A stretch of 64,000 nucleotides of DNA from Methanoregula sp. (GTDB lineage Archaea; Halobacteriota; Methanomicrobia; Methanomicrobiales; Methanospirillaceae), in NCBI RefSeq assembly GCF_028712425.1, contig NZ_JAQTQD010000005.1, forward strand, positions 69,779 to 133,778. The letters are read 5' to 3'. Positions 8,119-17,458 of this stretch are shown piece by piece. A program made the translations under genes and the position numbers. The notes under the pieces were generated by a model that saw nothing but the letters and a program-made list of their open reading frames with translations, was not told the DNA's origin and did no database searches. Numbering within the stretch: position 1 is the first letter of the stretch; every line of letters starts with the position of its first letter.

Positions 8119-10536
8119 TTACTGGTATTCCGGCGGCTGGACCTGCTTGGGGAGCCCGCCCTTGAAGTGCTGCTGGATCTTGTCGTAGTATTGCCGGAGG
8201 TTCTCGTTCATCGTCGGGTGCACTTTCTTCTGGGCCTCATCGAAATATTTCCTTGCCACGGTGACGACTCCTTCCCGGAGGGCGAGCATCCCGGCTTCAC
8301 GGCAGAGCGACTCAAGGTCCGAACCCACGAACCCTTCCGTTGCACCGGCAAGGTCTGCGGCCAGCTTGTCGCGGGCAGGATCAGAAAGGACCAGCTGCTT
8401 TTCGGACAGCATCTCCAGGATGCGCCTCCGTCTCAGGCCGGCAGGAAGCCCCGCTCCCTCTTTGGTAACCGGGGTGGTTGCTGCCTTAAAATCTGCAACA
8501 GAGATGTCTTTTTCTTTCCCGAGCTTCTCGATGATTTCACCGAGTGCGTCCTCGTTGAATCCGGCGGTCATCTGCACGACCTCATCGAGTGATGAGCCTT
8601 CGATGGGCATGAACCGCGTGTGGATCCGGATGATCTTCTTCCGGTCCTCTATGCCGGGTTCACCGATGTAGACAAGGCGGTCGAACCGGCCTGCGCGAAG
8701 GAGGGCGGGATCAACGATGTCCGGGCGGTTGGTTGCGCCCATGACAACGACATCTTTCAGCTCTTCCATCCCGTCCATCTCGGTCAGGATCTGGTTGAGG
8801 ACATTGTCGCTTACATGCGAGTCGCTGCTCGTGCCACGGGCCGGGGCAAGGGCATCGATCTCGTCAAAGAAGATGATGGAGGGGGAGACCTGCCGGGCCT
8901 TCTTGAAGACCTCGCGGACAGCCCGTTCGCTCTCACCCACCCACTTGGAGAGGAGCTGGGGGCCGCGGACCGGGATGAAGTTTGCACCGCTCTCGCTTGC
9001 AACAGCCTTCGCGATCAGGGTCTTACCCGTGCCGGGCGGACCGTACAGGAGGATTCCCCGCGGGGGTTCGATGCCAAGATCCTCGAACTTCTGGTGGTCG
9101 GTGAGCGGGAGCTCGATGGCTTCCCTCACCTCGGTCTTTGCAGAATCGAGGCCCCCAACGTTCTGCCAGCCCACGTGCGAAACCTCGAGCATCACTTCAC
9201 GCATAGCGCTCGGGCCCACGTCACGCTGGGCGCTCCGGAAGTCGTTTGCCAGAACCTTGAGCTTGTCGAGCACCTCCTCGGGGATCTCCTCTGCGTCAAG
9301 GTCGAGCTCAGGCAGGTAGCGCCGGAGGGCTCGGATTGCCGCCTCGCGGGCAAGGGCTGCAAGGTCCGCCCCGACAAACCCATGGGTCTGCTGGGCGAGG
9401 ACGTCAAGGCTGACATCCTCTGCAAGGGGCATGCCCCGGGTATGAATTTTCATGATCTCGATCCGGTCGGGCTCACCCGGCACGCCGATCTCGATCTCGC
9501 GGTCAAACCGGCCGGGCCTCCTGAGCGCTGCATCGATGGCATCGACACGGTTCGTTGCGCCGATGACAACGACCTGCCCGCGCTCTTCAAGGCCGTCCAT
9601 CATGGTGAGGAGCTGGGCCACGACCCGGCGCTCGACTTCTCCTGTCACTTCCTCGCGCCGGGGAGCGATGGAGTCGAGTTCATCGATGAAGATGATGGAG
9701 GGCGCGTTCTCGCGGGCTTCCTCGAAGACCTCGCGGAGCCGCTGCTCGCTTTCCCCGTAATATTTCGAGATGACCTCCGGGCCGGCAATCGAGATGAAGT
9801 GCGCACCGCTCTCGCTTGCAACGGCCTTAGCGATCAGGGTCTTGCCCGTGCCGGGCGGGCCGTACAGGAGAACCCCTTTGGGCGGCTCGATCCCGAGCTT
9901 CTGGAAGAGTTCCGGGTGCCGGAGCGGGAGCTCGATGGTCTCCCGGAGCCGCTGGAGCTCGTCCTTGAGCCCCCCGATATCTTCGTACGAGAAGCGCTTG
10001 ACACCCTCGAACCCTGCCGCGGGTTTGTCCGAGAACTCGATCGAGGTATTCTTGGTGATGATCACCGCTTCCTCGGGCTCGATCTCAACGACCTTGAAGC
10101 CAACGATCTGCGGCTGGATGAAGGGCAGGCCGAGCATCACCGGGACGGTGTCGTTCTTCACCACCGGAAAGTCGATAAGGCCGTTGACAACGTGCGGGTT
10201 GTTTGCGATCGGGATCTTCTTCGGGAGGTCCTCCGGGGGTGCAAGCACCACCCGCTTTGCTTCGATTTCGTCGGCGATCTTCGCTACCCTTACCGTGTCG
10301 TTGATGCTGGCACCGGCATTGAGGCGGGTGAAGTTGTCGATCCGGACCTTCTTCTGGTTCCAGTCCTCGACAAGCGACCGCCAGACCTTGGCAACAGTCT
10401 TCCGTTTTCCCTCGATCGCGACCAGGTCACCGGGCGAGATCTTGAGTGCGAGCATTGTCTCGGGATCCAGCCGGGCCTTTCCGCCGCCCTGGTCGCCGGG
10501 GTACGCGGAATCCACCCTCAATTGCACTTCTGGCAT
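8119..10536 (-). CDS. Cdc48/VAT-type AAA+ ATPase
   Basis: About 805 residues. An N-terminal substrate-binding double-psi barrel (about 1-185) precedes two AAA+ modules. Each module has Walker A GPPGTGKT, Walker B ([14 protein letters not shown] in D1, [15 protein letters not shown] in D2) and the second-region-of-homology Arg residues. It forms hexamers that unfold proteins, probably delivering them to the proteasome in archaea. The ATG at 10536 is chosen over the in-frame ATG at 10551 because the TATA box at 10562-10570 would start transcription near 10540, leaving a very short leader. It is divergent from larC across a short shared promoter region. Confidence 0.95.
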   Translation of the reverse strand: MPEVQLRVDSAYPGDQGGGKARLDPETMLALKISPGDLVAIEGKRKTVAKVWRSLVEDWNQKKVRIDNFTRLNAGASINDTVRVAKIADEIEAKRVVLAPPEDLPKKIPIANNPHVVNGLIDFPVVKNDTVPVMLGLPFIQPQIVGFKVVEIEPEEAVIITKNTSIEFSDKPAAGFEGVKRFSYEDIGGLKDELQRLRETIELPLRHPELFQKLGIEPPKGVLLYGPPGTGKTLIAKAVASESGAHFISIAGPEVISKYYGESEQRLREVFEEARENAPSIIFIDELDSIAPRREEVTGEVERRVVAQLLTMMDGLEERGQVVVIGATNRVDAIDAALRRPGRFDREIEIGVPGEPDRIEIMKIHTRGMPLAEDVSLDVLAQQTHGFVGADLAALAREAAIRALRRYLPELDLDAEEIPEEVLDKLKVLANDFRSAQRDVGPSAMREVMLEVSHVGWQNVGGLDSAKTEVREAIELPLTDHQKFEDLGIEPPRGILLYGPPGTGKTLIAKAVASESGANFIPVRGPQLLSKWVGESERAVREVFKKARQVSPSIIFFDEIDALAPARGTSSDSHVSDNVLNQILTEMDGMEELKDVVVMGATNRPDIVDPALLRAGRFDRLVYIGEPGIEDRKKIIRIHTRFMPIEGSSLDEVVQMTAGFNEDALGEIIEKLGKEKDISVADFKAATTPVTKEGAGLPAGLRRRRILEMLSEKQLVLSDPARDKLAADLAGATEGFVGSDLESLCREAGMLALREGVVTVARKYFDEAQKKVHPTMNENLRQYYDKIQQHFKGGLPKQVQPPEYQ

Positions 10537-10561
10537 TACCTTAAAGGTCATATACGCAGGG

Positions 10562-10570
10562 ATTTATAAG
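10562..10570 (-). promoter_or_regulatory. TATA box of the Cdc48-type gene
   Basis: CTTATAAAT on the minus strand is centred 30 bases before the ATG at 10536. The core is close to palindromic and lies only 9 bases before the divergent larC ATG at 10579, so occupancy here could affect both genes. Confidence 0.55.
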
Positions 10571-10578
10571 TACTGATA

Positions 10579-11775
10579 ATGAGGGTCCTCATACTCGACC
10601 CCTTCCACGGGGCAGCAGGCGACATGATCACCGCTGCCCTGCTGGACTGCGGGGCTGACCGGGATATCGTCGTGCGGGCGATGAAGGCCGTGGTAGCGGA
10701 ACCGAAGATCTCCCGCGTGACCCGGGCCGGGATCCAGGCACTCCGGATCGAGACGAAAGCCCTGCCGGTCCACCGGACGCTGGATGAAGTCCTGGAGCGG
10801 CTCGATGCTGCCGCTCCCCATGTCCCGGCGCCGGCGATGGCGATGGCCCGAAGGGTTTTCGAGCGGCTCAATGCCGCAGAGGAAGAGGTCCATGGCGGTC
10901 ACGTGCATTTCCACGATGTCGGGGCCGACGATGCAATCGCGGACATTGTCGGGGCCTGCACGGCTCTCCACACTCTTGGTGTCGACCGGGTCCATATCCT
11001 GCCGATCACGCTCGGCCACGGGACCGGTACCGGCTCCCACGGCACCTTCCCCATCCCTGCGCCGGCAACTGCTGCAATCCTCCGGCACGCAAACCTCTCC
11101 ACAATTTCAGGGATCCATGCAGCGGAACTCTGCACCCCGACCGGCGGTGCACTCCTGGCAGAGTTCCACGCAGCAGCAGGTGCTCCCGGTGAATTACCGG
11201 CCTACACTATCAAAGCCCTCGGTTACGGGGCCGGTACAAAGGATCCGGCCCATGCGCCAAATGTGCTGCGGGCGATGATTGTCGAGACAACGGGCACAGC
11301 CACCGGTCTCCCTGAGGATACGGTCGACATCCTCGAGACGAACGTCGACGACGTGAGCGGGGAGGTGATCGCCCACGCGATCGCCCGGTTCATGGACGCA
11401 GGCGCGAGGGACGCAAGCGCCACCCCGATCGTGATGAAGAAAGGCAGGCCGGGGTACCTGATACGGGTGATCTGCCTGCCGGAGTCAAGCGTAGTGATCG
11501 CCGAACTGATGGCAAGAGAACTCGGAACACTGGGCATCCGCTGTATTCCCTCGGTCCACCGTTTCATCGCGGAGCGGACGATTGAAGAGATCGATGTGGA
11601 GATTTCGGGACAGAGAAAGAAGCTCCCGGTAAAACTCGGGTGGATGCATGGCTCGGTCTATACGCTCAAGGCGGAGTTTGAGCCGGCCCGGGAGTTTGCG
11701 AAAGAGATCGGGATACCGGTCCGCGATGTGCTCCGGATTGTTGAGGAACAGGCCCGGCAGCAGATGCGGAACTAG
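10579..11775 (+). CDS. larC: LarC-like nickel-pincer cofactor cyclometallase
   Basis: 398 residues of the DUF111/LarC family. LarC uses CTP to insert nickel into the pyridinium bis-thiocarboxylate made by LarB and LarE, completing the nickel-pincer nucleotide of lactate racemase and related enzymes. The family start ILDPFHGAAGDMITAALLD is present, as is a His-rich stretch (GHVHFHDVGADDAIADIVGA) that fits the metal-handling part. It is full length with no frameshift separating LarC1 and LarC2. No larA, larB or larE is visible in this window, so the client enzyme is unknown. Confidence 0.9.
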   Translation: MRVLILDPFHGAAGDMITAALLDCGADRDIVVRAMKAVVAEPKISRVTRAGIQALRIETKALPVHRTLDEVLERLDAAAPHVPAPAMAMARRVFERLNAAEEEVHGGHVHFHDVGADDAIADIVGACTALHTLGVDRVHILPITLGHGTGTGSHGTFPIPAPATAAILRHANLSTISGIHAAELCTPTGGALLAEFHAAAGAPGELPAYTIKALGYGAGTKDPAHAPNVLRAMIVETTGTATGLPEDTVDILETNVDDVSGEVIAHAIARFMDAGARDASATPIVMKKGRPGYLIRVICLPESSVVIAELMARELGTLGIRCIPSVHRFIAERTIEEIDVEISGQRKKLPVKLGWMHGSVYTLKAEFEPAREFAKEIGIPVRDVLRIVEEQARQQMRN

Positions 11776-11828
11776 CGCCCCCTCAGGCCTGGTGAAAGAT
11801 CCCAGTTTTCCGGCTGGTGAATACGATC

Positions 11829-12392
11829 ATGACGCTCCCACTGCAAACAAGACGGCTTACTCTCATTCCGGCAACCCGGGAGATCCTTTCTGCTGAACTG
11901 GACGCCCGGGACAGGCTCTCCCGTCTTCTCGGGGCAACGGTACCTGCAACATGGCCGCCGCCGCTCATGGACGAGGGCGTTATCCGCGAGTTCCTCCGGA
12001 TGCAGGATGATCCGGCGGGACCGCTCTGTGCCACATGGTACTGGGTGCTTGACGATTCGGGAACCGGGACGAGAACTCTCATTGGCAACGGCGGCATCCT
12101 TCGGGCTGAAGGGGCACCGGATACCGCTGTTCTCGGGTACTCGGTACTGGAGGAGTTCTGGAACCGGGGCTATGCGACCGAGGCGGTCGGCGCCCTTCTC
12201 CCATTCATCTTCTCGCTCCCGGGCATAACGCGGATCATCGCCACAACGTATCCCGATCTTCCCGCATCCATCCGGGTGCTGGAGAAGACCGGGTTCGTGA
12301 AGACGGATGAGGTCCCTGCGGGCGCCGGGGCCGAAGAGGGGACGCTCTGCTACCTGCGGGAAAAACAGGGCCCCGTTTCCGACCGGAAATAG
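11829..12392 (+). CDS. GNAT-family N-acetyltransferase (RimJ/RimL-like)
   Basis: 187 residues starting LPLQTRRLTLIPAT, the usual opening of ribosomal-protein-type acetyltransferases. They have an acetyl-CoA-binding core around YSVLEEFWNRGYATEAVGALL and a late RVLEKTGFVKTDE strand. The substrate is unknown. The ATG at 11829 is chosen; a GTG at 11817 is also in frame. It is 53 bp downstream of larC on the same strand and may be co-transcribed. Confidence 0.85.
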   Translation: MTLPLQTRRLTLIPATREILSAELDARDRLSRLLGATVPATWPPPLMDEGVIREFLRMQDDPAGPLCATWYWVLDDSGTGTRTLIGNGGILRAEGAPDTAVLGYSVLEEFWNRGYATEAVGALLPFIFSLPGITRIIATTYPDLPASIRVLEKTGFVKTDEVPAGAGAEEGTLCYLREKQGPVSDRK

Positions 12393-12405
12393 CCCGGTAT
12401 TCAGG

Positions 12406-12414
12406 CTTTATAGG
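12406..12414 (+). promoter_or_regulatory. TATA box of radB
   Basis: CTTTATAGG is centred about 39 bases before the radB ATG at 12449, which predicts a leader of roughly 13 bases. Confidence 0.5.
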
Positions 12415-12448
12415 ATACCAGCCCCAATGTGGAAGAGATAACAGACCC

Positions 12449-13123
12449 ATGAAGACCGAGAAACGATCCACCGGGAACGCGGCACTCGACGCCCTCATTG
12501 GGGGGGGCCTCGAACTGAGGACGATCACGCAGTTCTACGGTGAGCCGGCAAGCGGCAAGAGTACCCTCTGCCTTGTCGCCGCCGTTGCGTGCCTCCGGGC
12601 CGGCCATGCGGTTGCCTGGATCGACTCGGAGGGGTTCTCGACCGAGCGTTTCCGGCAGATCGCGGGGGAGGATACCGAGAAGATTGCGGAGCGGTTCTTC
12701 CTCTTCGAACCGGTCGATTTCGAGCACCAGGGATCGATGATCTTCGAGGTGGAGAAGATCCTGAAAGCGCACAAGCCGGGCCTTCTTGTGATCGACTCTG
12801 CCACGGCGTTGTACCGCACCGACCTTGAGAAGGGGCGCGATGCCATGCAGGCGCTCACCCGTCAGATGATCCACCTCCTCGGCTATGCCAAGCGGTACGA
12901 GATCCCGGTCATCATCACCAACCAGGTGTACATGGATACCGTCAAGAACACCTTTTACGGCCTTGGAGGCACGGCGCTCGAACACATCTCGAAGGTGATC
13001 GTGCGGCTGGAGAAGACCGATACTCCCGGGATCCGGAGAGCCCGCCTGGTCAAACACCGGTCCCGGCCGGAAGGAGCTTCTCTCGAGTACGAGATCACGG
13101 GCGATGGCATCAGCTCTCGGTAG
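12449..13123 (+). CDS. radB: RadB, RecA-family recombination protein
   Basis: 224 residues, the typical size of euryarchaeal RadB, a RadA paralogue lacking the N-terminal helix-hairpin-helix domain. It shows Walker A GEPASGKST (about residues 31-39), Walker B GLLVIDSATALYR and the L2-region sequence NQVYMDTVKNTFYGLGG. It assists homologous recombination and may modulate RadA and Holliday junction processing. It has its own TATA box. Confidence 0.93.
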   Translation: MKTEKRSTGNAALDALIGGGLELRTITQFYGEPASGKSTLCLVAAVACLRAGHAVAWIDSEGFSTERFRQIAGEDTEKIAERFFLFEPVDFEHQGSMIFEVEKILKAHKPGLLVIDSATALYRTDLEKGRDAMQALTRQMIHLLGYAKRYEIPVIITNQVYMDTVKNTFYGLGGTALEHISKVIVRLEKTDTPGIRRARLVKHRSRPEGASLEYEITGDGISSR

Positions 13124-13197
13124 ACTCTCTCTTCTTTTCATTCGTCTCCTCTCCCGTTTCATCTCACGGACTTTCAAAAGGCAGGCAAGATTGGAAC

Positions 13198-13206
13198 AAT
13201 TATATC
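13198..13206 (+). promoter_or_regulatory. TATA box of the multi-PAS regulator
   Basis: AATTATATC is centred 32 bases before the ATG at 13234, giving a leader of about 6 bases. This supports the ATG at 13234 over the in-frame GTG at 13207, which would lie upstream of the predicted transcript start. Confidence 0.5.
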
Positions 13207-13233
13207 GTGAGACAGAGAATAGTTCCCACGCAC

Positions 13234-15294
13234 ATGGCATTGCGGAGGGAGATAACAGCCCGGCTCACTGACCTTCTGCGGAAGAATCCGCAGGGGCTCA
13301 GTATCACGGAGATCGTTAAGCAGATTAACATCAACCGGAATACTGCCGGCCGGTACCTCGACAATCTCCTCATCTCCGGTCAGGTCGAGATGCGCCATTT
13401 CGGTATGGCCAAGATCTACCGTCTTTCCGAGCGAATGCCGGTCTCATCGGTCCTCTCCCTCTCCTCCGAGTTCGTGATGCAAATCGACAACAGCCTCCGC
13501 GTCGTATTCCTCAACAAACCCTTTGCCCTGCTCATCGGCGCCGATGAGAAGGAGTTCACGGGAAAGAACATCGAATTCACGAAGATCCCATCATTCTTCG
13601 ATGATACGTATCCCGAACTTCTCGCCGCTATCCGGGAGGGAATTTCCGGGACTGAGTTCCGGGGCGAACTGGATCTCCCCGCATGCGGATGCTCGTTCTC
13701 GTACCGTGTTGTGCCGATTGTCTTTGCCAACGGGCAGAAAGGCGCCTCCCTCATCTTCGAGGATATCACGGATCGAAAACAAGGCGAGGCCCTCTTAAGA
13801 GAGAGCGAGGAGAAGTTCCGGACTCTCTTCAACAATGCAAGCGATATGATCATGCTTCATAGTCTTATTGGGGATATGGTCGACGGTCACTACATCGAGG
13901 TAAATGAGGTTGCCTGCCAAAAACTGCACTACTCCCGGGAGGAACTCCTGGCAATGGCGCCACGGGATCTCGTTGCCGAGGATTCCCTGGCATCAGTATC
14001 CGGGTTGGGAAGAGAGCTCCTGGATGAGGGGCACGTCACATTCGAGATGATCCTCCTGACGAAGGACCGCAAGAGGATTCCGGTTGAGATCAATGTCCAC
14101 CTCTTCGTTTTCAAGGATCAGCCGGTGGGTCTTGCAATAATCCGTGACATCACCCTGCGCAAGAAGGCAGAGCACCAGCTCCAGCTCATGAAGACCTCCA
14201 TCGACAGCGCCTACGACGAGATCTTCTGGATGGATATGGCGGGTAACTTCCTGTACGTCAACGATGCAGCCTGCCGGGTGACCGGGTATTCCCGTGAGGA
14301 ACTGATGGCAATGACGGTATTTGACCTCGACCCGGACTTTTCACCGGCCCGGTGGCAGGAGTCGATTGCGGACCTGCGGAAGAACAAAAAACAGTTCTTC
14401 CAGACACGGCACCGGAGAAAGGATGGCGTTATCATTGATGTGGAGATCGGTTCGGTCTATGTCACACGCGAAAAAGAGGAGATCTCGTTCTGCTTTGTCA
14501 GGGATATCACGGAACGCAACCGGATCGAGGGTGCCTTAAAGGAGAGCGAGGCCCGGTACCGCTCCCTTGCAGAGGCGTCCCGTGACATGATCTTCGTTGT
14601 TGACCGGGATGACCGGGTGCTCTACATCAACCAGCGGGCAGCGGATTTCCTCCATACGTCCCTGGGTGAGATAACCGGGAGGCCAAGGAGCGCGTTCTTT
14701 TCTCCTGAGGTCTCGGAAGGCCAGCTCAGGGGACTCCATCGGGTCTTCTCTACCGGTGAGCCCGTCAGGAGTGAAGGCCCCATGACCCTGTATAATGGGG
14801 AAGTCCTGTGGTTTGACCATGCGCTGATGCCCATTTCAGACGCAACGGGCAACGTCACATCAGTGCTCGGTGTATCGCGTGACATCACGAAGCGCATTGC
14901 TGCTGAGCAGGAGCAGCGGATGAACGAGGAAAAGAGCCGTTTCATCGCTGAGCACAGCGTTGACATCATCCACCGGCTGGATCCGGACTGCGTCCTGCTG
15001 TACACGTCTCCTTCCGTCACGACACTCCTTGGGTATGAACCAGAGGAGGTGCTGGGGAAGTCTGTTCTTGGTATGATCCATCCTGATGACCTTCCGGGTG
15101 TGATACAGGACCTCCACGGGATCCACGAGAGCGGAAAACAGACCACAACATCGGCATTCCGGTTCCGGCATAAAAACGGGCAGTACATCCTCTTCGAAAC
15201 AACGACCCGCATCATCCGTGACCAGCACGGGAAGGTGATGGAGTTCCTGAATATCTCCCGAGACATCTCGGGCAGGGCGGGAAAGAATCCGTAG
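13234..15294 (+). CDS. Winged-helix multi-PAS sensor regulator
   Basis: 686 residues. The first 70 or so form a winged helix-turn-helix domain (NPQGLSITEIVKQI, then NRNTAGRYLDNLLISGQVEMR). About five PAS domains follow, recognisable by repeated endings such as IFEDITDRKQ, IIRDITLRKK, FVRDITERNR, VSRDITKRIA and ISRDISGR, at roughly 110-residue spacing. There is no His-kinase, GGDEF or other output domain at the C-terminus, so the likely output is DNA binding by the N-terminus. Ligands (haem, flavin, small molecules) cannot be told from the sequence. This one-component layout recurs in Methanomicrobiales. Confidence 0.85.
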   Translation: MALRREITARLTDLLRKNPQGLSITEIVKQININRNTAGRYLDNLLISGQVEMRHFGMAKIYRLSERMPVSSVLSLSSEFVMQIDNSLRVVFLNKPFALLIGADEKEFTGKNIEFTKIPSFFDDTYPELLAAIREGISGTEFRGELDLPACGCSFSYRVVPIVFANGQKGASLIFEDITDRKQGEALLRESEEKFRTLFNNASDMIMLHSLIGDMVDGHYIEVNEVACQKLHYSREELLAMAPRDLVAEDSLASVSGLGRELLDEGHVTFEMILLTKDRKRIPVEINVHLFVFKDQPVGLAIIRDITLRKKAEHQLQLMKTSIDSAYDEIFWMDMAGNFLYVNDAACRVTGYSREELMAMTVFDLDPDFSPARWQESIADLRKNKKQFFQTRHRRKDGVIIDVEIGSVYVTREKEEISFCFVRDITERNRIEGALKESEARYRSLAEASRDMIFVVDRDDRVLYINQRAADFLHTSLGEITGRPRSAFFSPEVSEGQLRGLHRVFSTGEPVRSEGPMTLYNGEVLWFDHALMPISDATGNVTSVLGVSRDITKRIAAEQEQRMNEEKSRFIAEHSVDIIHRLDPDCVLLYTSPSVTTLLGYEPEEVLGKSVLGMIHPDDLPGVIQDLHGIHESGKQTTTSAFRFRHKNGQYILFETTTRIIRDQHGKVMEFLNISRDISGRAGKNP

Positions 15295-15386
15295 CATGAA
15301 GGTGCCGGTCCGGGGGTTGATCCCGTTGTCCCACTTTCACCCCACGCACCCCGTACTTGTTAATCCTTCCAAGAAGACGGGAAGTG

Positions 15387-16472
15387 ATGACAAGATGCGG
15401 GGGAAAACTGGCCCGGCTGACCTCGCAAAGCCAGTATGACATCTGTGTTCCGGGGGAATGCCTGCAACCGCTCTCAACGGAAAGCTGCATCACGCGTAAC
15501 CCGCACGCTGCCGGGTGCAACCGCATGCTCAAGGTGCTCCTCCACGGCAGCTGCTCGTATGACTGCGCCTACTGTTCGGTACGCCTCGACCGTTCAAACT
15601 ACGCGTTTGCCCCCCGTGAACTGGCAGACATCGTCCACGAACAGTACCGGAACAACCTTGCCATGGGGCTTTTTTTGAGTTCCGGGGTGCCGCACGACAC
15701 CGATGATGTCATGGGCGACCTCATCGAGACGGCACGGATCCTCAGGGGCAAGGGATACCCGGGATACCTGCACCTGAAGGTCCTGCCCGGTGCATCCCGC
15801 GATGACATCCGTGAGGCTGCACGGCTTGCGGACTGCATCAGTCTCAATGTCGAAACTACCGGGGAGAGCCGGCTCCGGTTCCTGTCGGGCATCAAGGACT
15901 ATGCAAACGACATCATGAAGCGGATCGGCTGGATTGCCGAGGCTGCTCCGGGGCGTTTCATGACACAGCTCGTCATCGGTGCTGCCGGGGAGACCGACCG
16001 GGAGATCTTCGATTGCGTTACCGCGCTCTACGGCAAGATGCGGCCCTCGCGGATCTATTATTCCGGCTTCCGGTCACTGCCAAAGACCCGGCTCTCTTCC
16101 CGCGAGAGCACTCCTGCGTGGCGCCCGCGGCGCTGGTACCAGGTCGACAGCCTCATCCGGGAGTACCGCTTCACAAGAGAGGAACTCCTGCCTGTCCTGG
16201 ATGAACACGGGATCCTTCCCAACGACGATCCCAAAGCGCTCCTTGCCCGCGGCAGCGATCCGGTTGACCCGAACTCGGCATCCTTTGCGGATCTCATCCG
16301 GGTCCCGGGTATCGGTCCAGCCACCGCACGCGCCATCATCGCAGCACGGGAGGACCGGTGGATCCGTAATCCCGGCGACATGAACATGGATACAGCCTGC
16401 CTGAGACGGGCCATGCCCTACCTGGCCTTTCCGCAGGCCCCCCGGCAGGCAACCCTTGCCCTGTTCAGCTGA
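15387..16472 (+). CDS. Radical SAM protein, DNA modification/repair type, with C-terminal HhH
   Basis: 361 residues. The radical SAM cluster motif is CSYDCAYC, preceded by a Cys-containing segment (ITRNPHAAGCNRMLKVLL). A C-terminal helix-hairpin-helix-like motif VPGIGPATARAIIAAR suggests nucleic-acid contact. This matches the family annotated as putative DNA modification/repair radical SAM protein, which in many genomes is next to a uracil-DNA-glycosylase-like gene. No such partner is visible here; the neighbours are unrelated. The ATG at 15387 follows GGAAGTG, a plausible ribosome site. Confidence 0.85.
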   Translation: MTRCGGKLARLTSQSQYDICVPGECLQPLSTESCITRNPHAAGCNRMLKVLLHGSCSYDCAYCSVRLDRSNYAFAPRELADIVHEQYRNNLAMGLFLSSGVPHDTDDVMGDLIETARILRGKGYPGYLHLKVLPGASRDDIREAARLADCISLNVETTGESRLRFLSGIKDYANDIMKRIGWIAEAAPGRFMTQLVIGAAGETDREIFDCVTALYGKMRPSRIYYSGFRSLPKTRLSSRESTPAWRPRRWYQVDSLIREYRFTREELLPVLDEHGILPNDDPKALLARGSDPVDPNSASFADLIRVPGIGPATARAIIAAREDRWIRNPGDMNMDTACLRRAMPYLAFPQAPRQATLALFS

Positions 16473-16487
16473 GGAACAATCAACGAG

Positions 16488-16494
16488 AAAAAAA
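16488..16494 (-). terminator. T-run directly after the dapF stop
   Basis: Seven T residues on the minus strand start immediately after the TAA of dapF, fitting U-tract termination of the lysA-dapF transcript. Confidence 0.5.
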
Positions 16495-17316
16495 TTAGTA
16501 ATCGATCCTTCCGGTATAAACCGTTGCAGCCGATCCTTCCATCTTTGCACCGCCATCTCTGAGGTAAATGGTCAGCGGACCGCCCTTTGTCTCGACATTC
16601 ACAACATCGCCGGCAAAGCCCAGTTTATGGACAATGGCAGCCGAAGCCATTGCACCACTCCCGCATGACAGGGTCTCGTCCTCTACGCCCTGCTCGAATG
16701 TGCGGATCCGGATGCTGTCCGGGCTGATCCTCTCGACAAAATTGACGCTCGCCCCTTCGGAGAATGTTTCGTGGTGGCTGATCTTCGGGGCGACGAATGC
16801 AAGATCCACGGCGTCAACTGCATCCACGATGATGACCGCATGCGGGGCACCCGTGTTCACGGCATGGACTTCAAAACCCTCGATCGTCTCTTCATAGTCA
16901 CCGGAGCCGGTGGCAGGGATCTCCTTTCGGTCGAACTTCGGGGGGGCCATCGTGATGGTCGCCGTGAAGATGTCCTCGCTGTATCCCATCGAAACCCCGA
17001 GCGCCCCGGATATTGTCTCGATGGTGCAGGTCTCTTTCACGTTCCCGGCATCGTACGCGTACCTGGCAAGACACCGGATACCATCGCCCCACATCCCTTT
17101 TTCATTCCCATCCGGCCGGAAAAGACGCATGCGGAGGTCACTCTTCTCCGACTTCAAAAGAAAGAGTACCCCTTCCGCCCCGATGCCGAAACGCCGGTCG
17201 CAGTAGATTGCCGCGAACTGCCCCTTCATGTCGTCAGGGATAACTACGTGTTCCCGCTCATCGATGACAATGAAGTCATTGCCGTTTTCATACAGTTTAC
17301 TGAAATGGATTTCCAT
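16495..17316 (-). CDS. dapF: Diaminopimelate epimerase homologue with Cys-to-Trp at the catalytic site
   Basis: 273 residues with the DapF two-domain fold: YENGNDFIVIDE at the start, NTGAPHAV in the middle and the second active-site motif ETLSCGSGAMASA (Cys218). It should interconvert LL- and meso-diaminopimelate in lysine synthesis. The first active-site motif reads GMWGDGIRC instead of the usual xMCGNGxRC: Trp76 (codon TGG) stands where the first catalytic Cys belongs, and Asn is Asp78. The next Cys (82) is the structural one also present in normal enzymes. Normal two-base epimerisation therefore looks impossible unless this is a sequencing error. It lies 142 bp downstream of lysA on the same strand. 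Confidence 0.85.
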   Translation of the reverse strand: MEIHFSKLYENGNDFIVIDEREHVVIPDDMKGQFAAIYCDRRFGIGAEGVLFLLKSEKSDLRMRLFRPDGNEKGMWGDGIRCLARYAYDAGNVKETCTIETISGALGVSMGYSEDIFTATITMAPPKFDRKEIPATGSGDYEETIEGFEVHAVNTGAPHAVIIVDAVDAVDLAFVAPKISHHETFSEGASVNFVERISPDSIRIRTFEQGVEDETLSCGSGAMASAAIVHKLGFAGDVVNVETKGGPLTIYLRDGGAKMEGSAATVYTGRIDY

Positions 17317-17458
17317 ACCATATCCCGCCTCACGAGCTCTTCCGTACACTTCAGGAGAGATGTGCCATTCCATAAAAGCATCGGTTGGAGAAGGAGAAAC
17401 GAGGGCAAAAAGAGAGAAAGATCGTGAGGGATCCCGCAGGTTCAGCCTGCACGATGCC

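Noticed and set aside
8620-10569. 649-codon open frame opposite the Cdc48-type gene
   Set aside because: It is an antisense shadow of a strongly conserved, GC-rich gene; the translation shows no known fold.
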